Source of the DNA: Methylobacter sp.
GTDB lineage: Bacteria > Pseudomonadota > Gammaproteobacteria > Methylococcales > Methylomonadaceae
Length of the DNA: 64,000 bases
Assembly: GCA_024636505.1 (NCBI GenBank)
Contig: JAGXGY010000059.1
Location: forward strand, 1 to 64,000
Direction: 5' to 3'
The notes under the pieces are model-generated. The model did no database searches. It had not been told where the DNA came from and saw only the letters and a program-made list of their open reading frames with translations. A program made the translations under genes and the position numbers. This document shows positions 19,263-30,476 of the stretch, piece by piece; position 1 is the stretch's first letter; each line of letters opens with the position of its first letter.

Positions 19263-20171
19263 TCAACTTTTAGCCTTTAAATCCCCTCCGCCTCCCTTTG
19301 ACAAAAGAGCCTCTGAGCGGGATTGGGGATTTCTGGAAAAACAAATATTATCGATTAACCGCGTTTTACTTAAGCGCGCCGCCGCCAATAAAACCAGATC
19401 GCTATCATCCTTATCTGCTTTTTTTAAATCACTCACCCTGCACACACTAAAATAATCCGGCTGAAAACCGGATGCCTGCAAAAACAGCATCGCCTTGCGC
19501 TCTATTTCCTCATAAGATGACTGTCCGGCCAAAATTGCATCACGCGCGACACATAAAGTTTGATACAGTTTTGCGGCTGTCGTTTTCTCCTCGGCACTTA
19601 AATAGCCGTTTCTGGAACTCATTGCCAAGCCGCTTGCCTCACGAACCGTTGCTACGCCGACTATTTCAACAGGAATATTCAAATCCCTGACCATCGTCCG
19701 TATCACCGTCAACTGCTGAAAATCTTTTAGTCCGAATAAGGCAACATTCGGCTGCACTATATTGAACAACTTACAAACAACTGTGGCAACGCCGTCAAAA
19801 TGACCCGGCCTAAACGCGCCGCAATACCACTCGGACAGCCCAGATACCGATACCAGCGTTTTGGCGCCAGACCTATAAACCTCGGACACAGCAGGTTGAA
19901 ACAACAAGTCCGCACCGCAAGCAGTGAGCTTTTGCCTATCCTCAGCTTCGGTACGAGGATAAGCCTCAAAATCCTCGCCAACACCAAATTGGGTAGGATT
20001 GACAAAAATACTGACCACCACCCGATCTGCGTTGTTTTGGGCTTCATTCACCAACGCCAGATGCCCGGCGTGCAGATTGCCCATGGTCGGCACCAAGGCA
20101 ACGCTTTGTCCTGCCGAGCGCCATGCTTTAACGGTATCGCGTAATTCTGCTACAGTATTAACCCGCTGCAT
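19263..20171 (-). CDS. panC: Pantothenate synthetase
   Basis: VALVPTMGNLHAGHLALV, VSIFVNPTQFGVGEDFEAYPRT, AMSSRNGYLS. Confidence 0.95.
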   Translation of the reverse strand: MQRVNTVAELRDTVKAWRSAGQSVALVPTMGNLHAGHLALVNEAQNNADRVVVSIFVNPTQFGVGEDFEAYPRTEAEDRQKLTACGADLLFQPAVSEVYRSGAKTLVSVSGLSEWYCGAFRPGHFDGVATVVCKLFNIVQPNVALFGLKDFQQLTVIRTMVRDLNIPVEIVGVATVREASGLAMSSRNGYLSAEEKTTAAKLYQTLCVARDAILAGQSSYEEIERKAMLFLQASGFQPDYFSVCRVSDLKKADKDDSDLVLLAAARLSKTRLIDNICFSRNPQSRSEALLSKGGGGDLKAKS

Positions 20172-20176
20172 AAGTC

Positions 20177-20992
20177 TTAAAAGCTATGTTCGGGCGCTGG
20201 AAACAGCGATTGCTTGATCGCCTGATGATAGTCATAAATAGCCCCTTCAATATTCGCTGCGTCGCTGATAAAATTTTTGGAAAAACGTGGGCGCTTGATA
20301 GTGCCGATATTGAGCATGTCATAAAGCACCAGCACCTGCCCGTCGCAATCTGCACCGGCACCGATACCGATAACGGGGATCGTTAACTGTGAGCTGATGT
20401 CTTTGGCCAAGGTTGCCGGGACGCACTCCAATACCAACAGACCTGCCCCCGCTTGCTGCAATTGATGGGCATCGGCAAGCATTTTTTCGGCAGCCGCCTG
20501 TTGCTTGCCCTGAACTTTATAACTGCCCAATTGATTAATCGATTGCGGCAACAAACCCAAATGCCCGCAAACCGGAATGCCCTGATCGACAAGAAAACTG
20601 ACGCAATCGATTCTCGGTCCTTCCAGCTTAACCATTTGCGCGCCGCCAAGCTGCATTAATTTGGCCGCATTTTTGGCCGCGCTGACAGGCGTTGAATAAC
20701 TCATAAACGGTAAATCAGCGATAATAAACGCCCGCTGTCTGGCATTGCTAACGCACCGGGCATGGTAAACCATGTCCCTAATGGTGACCGGAAGCGTTGT
20801 ATCATGCCCCTGAACAACCATACCCAGAGAATCGCCCACCAGCATCATATCGACACCTACCTTGTCGATTAATGCGCTAAAACTGGCATCGTAGGCGGTT
20901 AAGCAAGAGATTTTCTCGCCGCGTTGTTTCATCGCCGCCAGATCGGTAATCGATAACGGTTTTAGCGTTGCGGCCGAAGGATATTGATTCAT
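20177..20992 (-). CDS. panB: 3-methyl-2-oxobutanoate hydroxymethyltransferase
   Basis: ISCLTAYDASFSALIDKVGVDMMLVGDSLGMVVQGHDTTLPVTI. Confidence 0.95.
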   Translation of the reverse strand: MNQYPSAATLKPLSITDLAAMKQRGEKISCLTAYDASFSALIDKVGVDMMLVGDSLGMVVQGHDTTLPVTIRDMVYHARCVSNARQRAFIIADLPFMSYSTPVSAAKNAAKLMQLGGAQMVKLEGPRIDCVSFLVDQGIPVCGHLGLLPQSINQLGSYKVQGKQQAAAEKMLADAHQLQQAGAGLLVLECVPATLAKDISSQLTIPVIGIGAGADCDGQVLVLYDMLNIGTIKRPRFSKNFISDAANIEGAIYDYHQAIKQSLFPAPEHSF

Positions 20993-21024
20993 TAATGAAA
21001 AGACAAAAGACGACGCATAATTTT

Positions 21025-21537
21025 TTAGCCTTTAGCCTTTAGCTTTTTCAGTTCATGGGCGGGGCATCGCTCAAGCAGATCGGCAACACTGCCTTTTCCG
21101 GGCACCTGCAACTGCGGAGCAATCTGATATAAGGGGTACAACACAAAAGCGCGTTCAGCAATGCCTACATGAGGCACGATTAAATCAGGCAGTTCAATAA
21201 GCTGATCGCCGTAGATCAATATATCCAAATCCAGCGTTCTTGCTCCCCAGCGCTCCGATTTTCTGACTCGCCCCTGATTATTTTCGATGCGCTGCAGACA
21301 ACGTAATAAATCTATCGGCGGTAAATCAGTTTTGACCGCCATCACCGCATTAACGTAATCAGGCTGATCCTGCGGCCCCATAGGCGAACTGCGATACAAA
21401 TCTGAAAAAGCCAACTCCTGCACGTCGGCCAGCTGCGTTATTGCAATACGTGCCGCCTGTATTTGTTCTACAGGGTTTGCAAGATTACTGCCTAAACCTA
21501 TATAAACGACTACCCCATCAGTCACTGGATTTTTCAT
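21025..21537 (-). CDS. folK: 2-amino-4-hydroxy-6-hydroxymethyldihydropteridine pyrophosphokinase
   Basis: YIGLGSNLANPVEQIQAA, SSPMGPQDQPDYVNAV, RWGARTLDLDILIYG. Confidence 0.95.
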   Translation of the reverse strand: MKNPVTDGVVVYIGLGSNLANPVEQIQAARIAITQLADVQELAFSDLYRSSPMGPQDQPDYVNAVMAVKTDLPPIDLLRCLQRIENNQGRVRKSERWGARTLDLDILIYGDQLIELPDLIVPHVGIAERAFVLYPLYQIAPQLQVPGKGSVADLLERCPAHELKKLKAKG

Positions 21538-21549
21538 GATTCAATACAT

Positions 21550-22920
21550 TTAAGATTCTGTTTTTGGCGCGCTGCCTTTAGGCTTTCTATGATAACTTCG
21601 TTTGCGTCCCGACTTGCCACCCGGTGAATTCCTCGGCGGTTGAGTCATTTTTCTTTGTTCATTTTCGCTGGCGTGCTGATATCGAGTCCACCACGCAGCC
21701 AACTCGGGGTCCGCCCCTCCCGTCTCTGAACGCAACAGCAAAAAATCATAAGCCGCTCTAAAGCGAGGGTGACCGATTAAGCGACTGGGTTTGGAGCCAA
21801 TACGCGCATTAAACTTAGGCTGCATATTCCAAAGCTCACGCATAGCCATACTGATATGGCGCGGCAGAGCCGTACTTTTAATCTGCCTGGCAATGATTTC
21901 ACTCGCGGCATCCTGATAGGCAACATATTCGACTTCGCCTTGCTTCATTTTTTCTTTGGCCAGTATCTGCACCGACTCCCATAAAAAAGCCGCCCATAAA
22001 AAGTAAGCAGTAACCGTTTTACCTTCGGCGATCCTGTTATCCGAGTTTTCCAGCGCTTTAATCAATAACAACCGGGGGAAACCGTTTTCCTCAATCGCCA
22101 AACTGTTCTCTGTAGATGGAAACAGCACCTGGAAAAGCCGGTAATGCCTGAGCATTTCAAAAGTTTGCAGCGCATAGCCGGATAAAAACAACTTTAAGGC
22201 TTCATCGTAAAGCCTGGCAGACGGTATGCTGGCCAGCAATTGCGCATCATTGTGTATCGCTTTTTCGCAATCGCGATCCAGCTTGAAGCCTAGTTTAACA
22301 GCAAAACGCACTGCCCTCAGCATACGGACCGGGTCTTCACGAAAACGCATTTCCGGATCACCGATCAGCCGGAGGATGCCGGCTTTATGGTCAGCCATGC
22401 CGCCGACAAAATCCACCACCGAAAAATCTTTGATATTGTAATAGAGTGCATTAACGCTAAAATCCCTACGCCAAACATCTTCCTCAATGGTGCCGTAGAC
22501 ATTATCCCTTAACAATCGCCCTTCATTATTGAGCACTTGTTTATCGCTTTGCTCTTCTCCCGCACCTCGAAAAGTCGCAACTTCAATAATTTCCCGACCA
22601 AAGTGCACATGCGCCAAACGAAATCGGCGTCCGATTAACCGGCAGTTACGAAATACTTTTCTAACCTGATCAGGATCGGCATTAGTGACCACATCAAAAT
22701 CCTTAGGCTCTCGTCCCAACAACAAATCACGTACGCAACCGCCAACCAAATAAGCGTCAAAACCCTCATTTTGCAACCGATACAAAACTTTCAGTGCATT
22801 TTCACTGATTTGGGATCGAGAAATATTATGTTCCGCACGCGAATATATTTTGACCTGCGCTGTGACCGGTTCAGTTTCATTTTTGACTGAACTAATAATT
22901 TTTTTAAAGAAATTTAAAAT
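21550..22920 (-). CDS. pcnB: Poly(A) polymerase I; start inferred at a non-canonical ATT codon
   Basis: FDAYLVGGCVRDLLLGREPKDFDVVTNA. Conserved frame continues upstream of the tracked TTG (22785) as ...LNFFKKIISSVKNETEPVTAQVKIYSRAEHNISRSQISENALKVLYRL with no ATG/GTG/TTG before the in-frame stop. Confidence 0.85.
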   Translation of the reverse strand: MLNFFKKIISSVKNETEPVTAQVKIYSRAEHNISRSQISENALKVLYRLQNEGFDAYLVGGCVRDLLLGREPKDFDVVTNADPDQVRKVFRNCRLIGRRFRLAHVHFGREIIEVATFRGAGEEQSDKQVLNNEGRLLRDNVYGTIEEDVWRRDFSVNALYYNIKDFSVVDFVGGMADHKAGILRLIGDPEMRFREDPVRMLRAVRFAVKLGFKLDRDCEKAIHNDAQLLASIPSARLYDEALKLFLSGYALQTFEMLRHYRLFQVLFPSTENSLAIEENGFPRLLLIKALENSDNRIAEGKTVTAYFLWAAFLWESVQILAKEKMKQGEVEYVAYQDAASEIIARQIKSTALPRHISMAMRELWNMQPKFNARIGSKPSRLIGHPRFRAAYDFLLLRSETGGADPELAAWWTRYQHASENEQRKMTQPPRNSPGGKSGRKRSYHRKPKGSAPKTES

Positions 22921-23179
22921 AGTCTTTATACCTTATATTATTTTTCGAATTGCATTTAATTATATCATTGCTAATGTTTCAATCCAGCAGGGAAATTTGA
23001 TCAATTCTAACCCAATCCGCAAGTTTCTTTTACATTCCCCTTTTGAATGGAGTAAAATTATTGTTCTGAATTTTTTGCCTGCAATTCTAATTTAGATCAT
23101 ATTGCACGCACCAGACAAATATCAGACAACCATTTTTTAAACATGCGCACAAACATTAGCGTGCTTGACTGGAATTGTT

Positions 23180-23359
23180 ATGTTCAAAAAGATTCTTAAT
23201 GGCTTAATTGACCAACCTTTGTTCACCAGCCTTTTTGTAACAGATTTCTTCATTCTTCTGTTTCATAGGCCGCCATTTTTATTTTCTCTGGTAATGCTGG
23301 GAGCGCTGATGGCGATGTGCATGTATTTTGGCCAAAAACTCGCTTTATTTAAAATTTAG
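23180..23359 (+). CDS. Small two-TM hypothetical protein
   Basis: MFKKILNGLIDQPLFTSLFVTDFFILLFHRPPFLFSLVMLGALMAMCMYFGQKLALFKI; adjacent to the RDD ORF. Confidence 0.4.
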   Translation: MFKKILNGLIDQPLFTSLFVTDFFILLFHRPPFLFSLVMLGALMAMCMYFGQKLALFKI

Positions 23360-23833
23360 TTGCCCCCTCTATCACTAAAAAGCACACAGCAAAAATCAGG
23401 TAATCATCTCATTGCCAAGCCTGGTTTTTTACGTCGCCTAGCAGCTATGTTTTACGACCTCTTGTTGCTAATCGCTGTGTTATTTGTTGCAACCGCACTG
23501 TTGTTACCTCTGAATGCCGGAAAAGCTTTCACCGCCGAACAATTCTTTTTTCCCCTGTATCTACTGTTAGTCAGCTTCTGCTTTTACACCTGGTTTTGGA
23601 TGCATGGAGGGCAAACATTAGGGCTGCGCGCATGGAAAATCAAAGTCCTCACACTGGATAGAAAACCCATCACCTGGAAACACGCCTTGCTCCGTTTCTC
23701 TGCCGCCATGCTTTCATGGCTTTTTTTCGGACTGGGCTTTTTATGGATTCTTATCGATAAAAACCAGCGCAGCTGGCACGATCATCTATCCCAAACAGCC
23801 CTGTTTTTTGATACTCACGGCGCAGATCATTAA
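23360..23833 (+). CDS. RDD family membrane protein
   Basis: GFLRRLAAMFYDLLLLIAVLFVATA ... GQTLGLRAWKIKVL ... ILIDKNQRSWHDHLSQT; apparent TTG start. Confidence 0.85.
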   Translation: MPPLSLKSTQQKSGNHLIAKPGFLRRLAAMFYDLLLLIAVLFVATALLLPLNAGKAFTAEQFFFPLYLLLVSFCFYTWFWMHGGQTLGLRAWKIKVLTLDRKPITWKHALLRFSAAMLSWLFFGLGFLWILIDKNQRSWHDHLSQTALFFDTHGADH

Positions 23834-23899
23834 TTCATTATCGTTAGAAATACCCTATCGCATACTTTCCAGCCAACTCAATTTCTTAGTGACGCCATC

Positions 23900-25267
23900 A
23901 TGAACTGGTTTACCCAACTATTTTCCAAGCACACCAAGACTATTGCCGCTATTGCCCCGGAAAAAAAATCAGACATCATTTCCCCCGATCATCCAAATAG
24001 CTCAGTCGGCTGTTCGGAGCCGGTCTTCGTCGAACATAAAAAACTGTCGCTGACCGCGCTAAAAAAACTGGCTCCGCTTCGAGACATGGACGACGCCTAT
24101 GTAGAGCAGCTAGATCACACGACGCTAAATTATGCTCAGGGTTCAGTCATTTTCAGACTCGGCCAGAAAACCCGTTCGGTTTTTTATTTGCTGAAAGGCA
24201 GCGTTGATCTTCAGCCGACTAGCAGCAACGGCTACACTCTGTCCGCCGGGTCGTCGCTGGCCAACCTGCCCCTTAATAGCGGCAAGCTTTGCGGAGCAAC
24301 CGCTTTCGCTAAAACAGACATCACCATTCTGGCGATTTCAGGGGAATTTATCAGTCAATGGTCCGGCAAAAGTCGCCAACAATCCGTTTGCATTGAACTT
24401 ATTGACATTGAACTGCCCGAACAAATTGCCGACAACCGTTTTTTTACCCGTTTTTCGAAAGCTTATCGGGAAAACAAATTAAGCCTACCCTCATTACCCA
24501 ATGTCGCGTTAAAACTGAAAGAAGCTATGGATCGGGATGTAGGCATCAATGAGGCTGTTAAAATTATCAGCATCGACGCAGCCATCGTCGCTAAACTGAT
24601 TCAACTTGCCAATAGCCCGGTATACTCACCCATCTCACCGATTACTAACTGCCTTACGGCGGTTACCCGCTTAGGCCTGGATCAAACACGCAAACTGGTC
24701 ATGAGCCTCAGTCTAAAACAATTATTCCACTGCGATAACCCGCAACTGATAACCAAAATGCAACGCTTGTGGAAAAACAGTCTCTATGTATCCAGCTTAA
24801 GCTTTATCCTTGCACTGGAGGACGGTACGATCAACCCCGAAGACGCCTTACTGGCCGGACTGATCTGCGACATAGGGACAATACCGCTATTGCATTTTGC
24901 CGAACAGTATCCGGATGAATACCCGAACTGGGAGGTATTAGAATCGGCTATTCCGTTTTTAAGCCCCCCGGTCGGCTCATTGGTGCTGAACACCTTAGGC
25001 TTTGCCGCGGAATTAACCATCATCCCCAAGCTTGCCGAAGACTGGTTCTACGAAAGTGACAGCGATCAGTTGAATCTAATCGATATAGTCATATTAGCCA
25101 AATTGCATAGTTATTTCGGCACCAACAGAGCCAAGGAAATACCGTATATGAACTCGATACCCGCCTACACTAAACTCAAAAATAACAAACTAACCCCGGA
25201 CTTTTCTTTGGACGTATTGCATAAAGCCAAGCATCGCATCCATGCAATCATGAACTTTCTTTCCTGA
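23900..25267 (+). CDS. Cyclic-nucleotide-binding-like plus HDOD domain protein
   Basis: VIFRLGQKTRSVFYLLKGSVDL (cNMP-like); LPSLPNVALKLKEAM, IVAKLIQLANSPVYSP (HDOD). Confidence 0.8.
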   Translation: MNWFTQLFSKHTKTIAAIAPEKKSDIISPDHPNSSVGCSEPVFVEHKKLSLTALKKLAPLRDMDDAYVEQLDHTTLNYAQGSVIFRLGQKTRSVFYLLKGSVDLQPTSSNGYTLSAGSSLANLPLNSGKLCGATAFAKTDITILAISGEFISQWSGKSRQQSVCIELIDIELPEQIADNRFFTRFSKAYRENKLSLPSLPNVALKLKEAMDRDVGINEAVKIISIDAAIVAKLIQLANSPVYSPISPITNCLTAVTRLGLDQTRKLVMSLSLKQLFHCDNPQLITKMQRLWKNSLYVSSLSFILALEDGTINPEDALLAGLICDIGTIPLLHFAEQYPDEYPNWEVLESAIPFLSPPVGSLVLNTLGFAAELTIIPKLAEDWFYESDSDQLNLIDIVILAKLHSYFGTNRAKEIPYMNSIPAYTKLKNNKLTPDFSLDVLHKAKHRIHAIMNFLS

Positions 25268-25275
25268 TACTACTT

Positions 25276-27315
25276 ATGAACAATCCTTTATTAGCCGACG
25301 CCACTCTGCCGCTGTTTTCACAGATTAAACCGGAACACGTGGTTCCGGCTATCGACCAATTACTGACCGAAGCCCGCTCGTCGATAGCGCATCATCTCCA
25401 GGCCACGCAACACTACACCTGGAAAAACCTGATCGAACCGTTGGAAGAAATGGACGACAAGCTGAACAAAGCCTGGTCACCCGTCAGCCACATGAATTCA
25501 GTGGTTAACAGCGACGAGCTGCGCGACGCCTACAACGCCTGCCTGCCCAAACTCAGCGCTTATTCAACCGAAATCGGGCAAAACGAAGCCTTATTTAAAG
25601 CTTATCGCTTTATTGCCGACAGCGATGAATTTGCGACGCTGGACATCGCCCAGCAAAAAATCATCCTCAATGCGTTAAGAGATTTCAAATTATCCGGCAT
25701 CGATCTGGATAATGAAAAAAAGCAACGCTACAAGGACATCAGCCAGGCATTATCGGCTCTTGCCAGCAACTATGAAGAAAACCTGCTCGATGCAACCAAC
25801 GCCTGGAGCAAGTTAATCAGAGACGCACAGGATCTGGCCGGACTACCTGAATCCGCTTTGGCCCAAGCCAAACAGACCGCCGCAAGCCATAACGAAGACG
25901 GCTGGATGATCACTCTGCAATTTCCCTCGTATATTTCGGTGATGACTTACGCCGATAACCGGCAATTGCGCCGCGAACACTACGAAGCTTTCGCCACTCG
26001 TGCATCAGAGTTAGGCCCGCATGCAGAACAGTGGGATAACAGCGAAAATATGGAAAAAATCCTGGCCTTGCGCTACGAAAAAGCCCGTTTGCTGGGCTTT
26101 GCCAATTACGCGGAACTGTCGCTGGCAACCAAAATGGCTGAAAAGCCAGATGACGTGACCGATTTTCTGGAAGATTTGGCTGACCGATCCTGGCGACATG
26201 CGCGCAAGGATTTAGCCGAACTGCGCGAGTTCGCTAAACAGCACCACGGTATTAATGATCTGCAATCCTGGGACATGGCCTATTATTCGGAAAAAATGCG
26301 TCAGCATTTTTACCGGTTGTCGCAAGAAGAAGTAAAAGCCTATTTTCCGGTAACCCGCGTGTTGCCGGGACTGTTTGCCATTGTCGACAAATTGTACGGT
26401 TTGCAAATAGCAGAAATCAGTGATTTTGACAGCTATCATCCCGATGTGCGTTTTTTCCAGATCCATGACCAGACAGGCCAACTGCGCGGCCAGTTTTATC
26501 TCGATCTTTACGCCCGCGCCAAAAAACGCGGCGGCGCCTGGATGGATGATTGCGTCGGCCGCAAGCGATTCGACGATAGCATTCAAACGCCGGTCGCCTA
26601 CTTGACCTGCAACTTTACTCCGCCTCATGGAGACCAACCGGCACTACTGACCCATGACGACGTTACCACCTTGTTTCATGAATTCGGTCACGGTCTGCAC
26701 CATATGCTTACCCAGGTCGATCATCTGGGCGTTTCCGGCATTAATGGCGTGGAATGGGATGCAGTCGAGCTGCCCAGCCAGTTTATGGAAAACTGGTGCT
26801 GGGAAAAGGAAGCGCTGGCGCTGATGTCCGGGCATTATCAAACCGACGAAAAATTGCCGGATGATTTGTTCGATAAAATGATTGCCGCCAAAAACTTCCA
26901 GGCCGGCATGATCATGGTCAGGCAACTGGAATTCAGCCTGTTCGATTTCAGGATTCACCGCGACTACCACCCGGAAAAAGGCGGGCGTATTTATGAAACG
27001 CTGGAGCAAGTCCGGGAACAGGTCGCCGTTGTCCGTCCGCCTAAATTCAACCGTTTCGCCCACAGCTTCTCGCATATTTTTGCCGGCGGTTATGCGGCAG
27101 GGTATTACAGTTACAAATGGGCGGAAGTGCTGTCCAGCGATGCGTTTTCGCTATTCGAAGAAAAAGGCATTTTCGACCGGGACACCGGCAAAGCCTTTTT
27201 AACCAACATACTTGAAAAAGGCGGCAGCCAAAACGCAATGGAATTATTTATCAGTTTCCGAGGCCGCAAACCCAGCATTGATGCTTTACTCAGGCATAAC
27301 GGCATAGCCGCATGA
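25276..27315 (+). CDS. prlC: Oligopeptidase A
   Basis: M3 zinc motif [13 protein letters not shown]; full-length M3 peptidase. Confidence 0.93.
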   Translation: MNNPLLADATLPLFSQIKPEHVVPAIDQLLTEARSSIAHHLQATQHYTWKNLIEPLEEMDDKLNKAWSPVSHMNSVVNSDELRDAYNACLPKLSAYSTEIGQNEALFKAYRFIADSDEFATLDIAQQKIILNALRDFKLSGIDLDNEKKQRYKDISQALSALASNYEENLLDATNAWSKLIRDAQDLAGLPESALAQAKQTAASHNEDGWMITLQFPSYISVMTYADNRQLRREHYEAFATRASELGPHAEQWDNSENMEKILALRYEKARLLGFANYAELSLATKMAEKPDDVTDFLEDLADRSWRHARKDLAELREFAKQHHGINDLQSWDMAYYSEKMRQHFYRLSQEEVKAYFPVTRVLPGLFAIVDKLYGLQIAEISDFDSYHPDVRFFQIHDQTGQLRGQFYLDLYARAKKRGGAWMDDCVGRKRFDDSIQTPVAYLTCNFTPPHGDQPALLTHDDVTTLFHEFGHGLHHMLTQVDHLGVSGINGVEWDAVELPSQFMENWCWEKEALALMSGHYQTDEKLPDDLFDKMIAAKNFQAGMIMVRQLEFSLFDFRIHRDYHPEKGGRIYETLEQVREQVAVVRPPKFNRFAHSFSHIFAGGYAAGYYSYKWAEVLSSDAFSLFEEKGIFDRDTGKAFLTNILEKGGSQNAMELFISFRGRKPSIDALLRHNGIAA

Positions 27316-28772
27316 TCTACAAAGACTTGCGCGATTTTATCAAACAGCTGGAAAAACAAGGCGAACTCAAACGCATCACCGTTGAAGTTGATCCCTACCT
27401 GGAAATGACCGAAATTTGCGACCGTACCTTAAAAATGGGCGGCCCCGCATTGCTGTTTGAAAATCCCAAAGGCGCAAATATTCCGGTGCTGGCCAATCTG
27501 TTCGGTACGCCGCGCCGTGTCGCAATGGGTATGGGCGCAGATTCCGTCACCGAATTACGCGGCATCGGCGAATTATTGGCTTATCTGAAAGAACCCGAGC
27601 CGCCCAAAGGCATGAAAGACGCCTGGGAAAAATTCCCGGTATTCAAGCAAGTGCTGAATATGGCGCCCAAAATAATCACCTCCCCGCCGTGTCAGGAACT
27701 GGTCCGTGAAGGCGATGAGATTGATCTCGGCGTCTACCCTATCCAGACCTGCTGGCCGGAAGATGCCGCACCGTTAATTACCTGGCCGCTGGTAATCACC
27801 AAAGGCCCGAACAAAGAACGGCAAAATCTCGGCATATACCGGATGCAAGTCATCGCCAAAAATAAAGTCATCATGCGCTGGTTGGCGCATCGTGGCGGCG
27901 CACTGGATTTTAAGGAATTTCAGGCCGCCCATCCCGGCCAGCCGTTCCCGGTTTCCGTAGCTTTAGGCGCAGACCCGGCGACGATACTTGCCGCCGTCAC
28001 GCCGGTGCCGGATTCCTTGTCCGAATACGCATTTGCCGGTTTATTGCGCGGCAGCAAAACCGAAGTCGCCAAATCGCTGCTTAACGATTTGCAGGTTCCG
28101 GCCAGCGCTGAAATCGTGCTGGAAGGCTTTATCTATCCCGGTGAATTCGCTGCAGAAGGCCCTTATGGCGACCACACCGGCTATTACAACGAAGTTGCCG
28201 ATTTTCCGGTGTTCACCATCGAACGGATCACCCAGCGCCAAGCGCCGATCTATCACAGCACCTATACCGGCAGACCGCCCGACGAACCGGCCATTCTGGG
28301 CGTTGCATTAAACGAAGTCTTCGTACCGATCTTGCAAAAACAATTCCCGGAAATCGTCGATTTTTACCTGCCGCCGGAAGGCTGCTCGTACCGCATGGCC
28401 GTGATCAGCATGAAAAAGCAATACGCCGGTCACGCCAAACGCGTGATGCTGGGCACCTGGTCGTTCCTGCGCCAATTCATGTACACCAAGTTTGTCATCG
28501 TCGTCGATGATGATGTCGATGTCCGCAACTGGCAGGATGTCATCTGGGCGATGACCACCCGTATGGATCCCGCGAGAGACCTAACCATACTGGAAAACAC
28601 GCCGATCGATTATCTCGATTTCGCCTCGCCGGTTTCGGGCTTAGGCTCCAAGGTAGGATTCGACGCAACCAATAAATGGCCCGGAGAAACCAACCGGGAA
28701 TGGGGCAGGACTATTGTGATGTCGCCAGAAGTGGTCAAGAAAGTGGATCAGATGTGGGATACCTTATTTTAA
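27312..28772 (+). CDS. ubiD: UbiD family 4-hydroxy-3-polyprenylbenzoate decarboxylase
   Basis: [54 protein letters not shown]. Confidence 0.95.
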   Translation: MIYKDLRDFIKQLEKQGELKRITVEVDPYLEMTEICDRTLKMGGPALLFENPKGANIPVLANLFGTPRRVAMGMGADSVTELRGIGELLAYLKEPEPPKGMKDAWEKFPVFKQVLNMAPKIITSPPCQELVREGDEIDLGVYPIQTCWPEDAAPLITWPLVITKGPNKERQNLGIYRMQVIAKNKVIMRWLAHRGGALDFKEFQAAHPGQPFPVSVALGADPATILAAVTPVPDSLSEYAFAGLLRGSKTEVAKSLLNDLQVPASAEIVLEGFIYPGEFAAEGPYGDHTGYYNEVADFPVFTIERITQRQAPIYHSTYTGRPPDEPAILGVALNEVFVPILQKQFPEIVDFYLPPEGCSYRMAVISMKKQYAGHAKRVMLGTWSFLRQFMYTKFVIVVDDDVDVRNWQDVIWAMTTRMDPARDLTILENTPIDYLDFASPVSGLGSKVGFDATNKWPGETNREWGRTIVMSPEVVKKVDQMWDTLF

Positions 28773-28868
28773 ACATATAGAAAGTCCCCTTCCTCGTAGG
28801 ATATGCTAAACGCAGTGCATTATTCGCGATCTGGATAATAATTTGTTAGTCATAAATTAGGATTAAAT

Positions 28869-30335
28869 ATGGAACTTAAGGAAATTCTTCTTAGAAAGCT
28901 GGATTCGATTTTACATCCAAAGCTCGATAATAAATTCATTCTTGGTTTTTTGTCATTGGGAATCCTCCTTGTAGGTGTCCCATCTCTCAGTGCTGCATTC
29001 TCGATTAAATATGGAGATACAACTTTTACTGCCGAAATTAATAATGGCCAAAATTGGTTTTTTATCTTTTTAGGCGTGATTTGCCTTGTAGTATCTGTTT
29101 ATTTTTATAACAAAAAGCTAAGTACCGAAAAGCTTAGCTATCAAAATTCAGAAGCAAAAGATTCTTCAGTTATATTCCAGAAGGTGCTCAAAGAAGGAGA
29201 AATCGGAAGAAGATTATTAGTCTATGGACGTGATCAGGTATTGATCCTTGGCGAACTCAATGAACAAAACTCCTCCTCAAAAAAAATCACTATTTCTCGA
29301 ATAAACAAAGATGGCAGTAGAGACTTTCACTTTGGAAACTCAGGAAAAGTAACCCTTGATTTTGGAGGGAGCGACAACTCACAAGTCGGTCAAATCATGT
29401 CAGACCGTAACGGAAATATTTACGTTGTCGCACATTCATTGTCAGAAGGTCAGTTTAAGATCGTAATATGCAAACTGCTGGCAAACGGTTACTTTGATCA
29501 AGCATTCGGCACGAACGGCATTTCGAGTGCAGTCATGGGTGGAGGTGGTCACGAATATGCCATGTCAGCGGTCAGGAACACTGACGGCAATATTATCTTG
29601 ATTGGTCACCAGTTCGAATCTAAGAGTTTATTAGTTGCCAAGTTTAGGTATAACGGACAGTTAGATCATACTTTTGGTGAAAAGGGTTTTGTTTCACTAT
29701 CAATTACAAACGAACATGACTGGGGGGTTGATCTTATTGTTACAGCTCCAGAAAACAAGATCATCGCACTATTCAATTCCGGCATGTATAAATCATCTAT
29801 CATTCGTTTAAATTATGACGGTACGATAGATACAAGCTTTGGCGAAAAGGGCGTGGCTGCCTTGCATCAATTCATTTCCCAAAGTGATTTAATGAAAGCA
29901 ACAAGTATGACACTCCAAAATGATGGAAAAATATTAGTTGTCGGTTACGGTAACCAAGGGATAGTTCTCAGATTAACCGCTGATGGAAACTTAGATTCAG
30001 ACTTCGCTCAAAGTGGAAAAAAAATCATACGAGGTCAATTTCGAACTGATTTACATAAAATCATCACCAGGAAAGATGGCCGGATCTTTGTAGCTGGAGG
30101 GCAAAGTGATGGTAACAGCTTAATGAGTGGATTAATCGCTTCTTTAGATAATGAAGGCACACTGATTTCCAATTTCGGTGAAGGCGGCTTTGTCTTTCTG
30201 AAAGGAGACACGAAGCAAAGAGTCACAGATATTGGACTAATAAGCGACTCAGAATTAGCAATAACTGGTGAAGAAAGCGTAATATCAGACGGATTTGAAA
30301 CCACATTTCTTGGAATTCTACCATTCAAAGGCTAA
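28869..30335 (+). CDS. Membrane-anchored delta-60-repeat protein
   Basis: Repeating G-D-FG-G-V units (DFHFGNSGKVTLDFGG, DQAFGTNGISSA, DHTFGEKGFVSL, DTSFGEKGVAAL); two N-terminal TM segments. Confidence 0.7.
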   Translation: MELKEILLRKLDSILHPKLDNKFILGFLSLGILLVGVPSLSAAFSIKYGDTTFTAEINNGQNWFFIFLGVICLVVSVYFYNKKLSTEKLSYQNSEAKDSSVIFQKVLKEGEIGRRLLVYGRDQVLILGELNEQNSSSKKITISRINKDGSRDFHFGNSGKVTLDFGGSDNSQVGQIMSDRNGNIYVVAHSLSEGQFKIVICKLLANGYFDQAFGTNGISSAVMGGGGHEYAMSAVRNTDGNIILIGHQFESKSLLVAKFRYNGQLDHTFGEKGFVSLSITNEHDWGVDLIVTAPENKIIALFNSGMYKSSIIRLNYDGTIDTSFGEKGVAALHQFISQSDLMKATSMTLQNDGKILVVGYGNQGIVLRLTADGNLDSDFAQSGKKIIRGQFRTDLHKIITRKDGRIFVAGGQSDGNSLMSGLIASLDNEGTLISNFGEGGFVFLKGDTKQRVTDIGLISDSELAITGEESVISDGFETTFLGILPFKG

Positions 30336-30417
30336 ATCCTATAGATCGGCCGTAACGGAGTAAGCCTGCTCAGGCATCAGCCTATGCGATGGTTTCGCGT
30401 TGCTCTAGCCATCCTGC

Positions 30418-30465
30418 TGGACTGACGGCGATGCCTTTGATGTTGAAATTGTCGATTACCACTGA
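30418..30465 (+). pseudogene. higB: HigB toxin C-terminal remnant (WTDGDAFDVEIVDYH*)
   Basis: Frame directly upstream of higA matches the typical HigB C-terminus; no HigB body upstream. Confidence 0.65.
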
Positions 30466-30476
30466 GGAGAAAAAAC

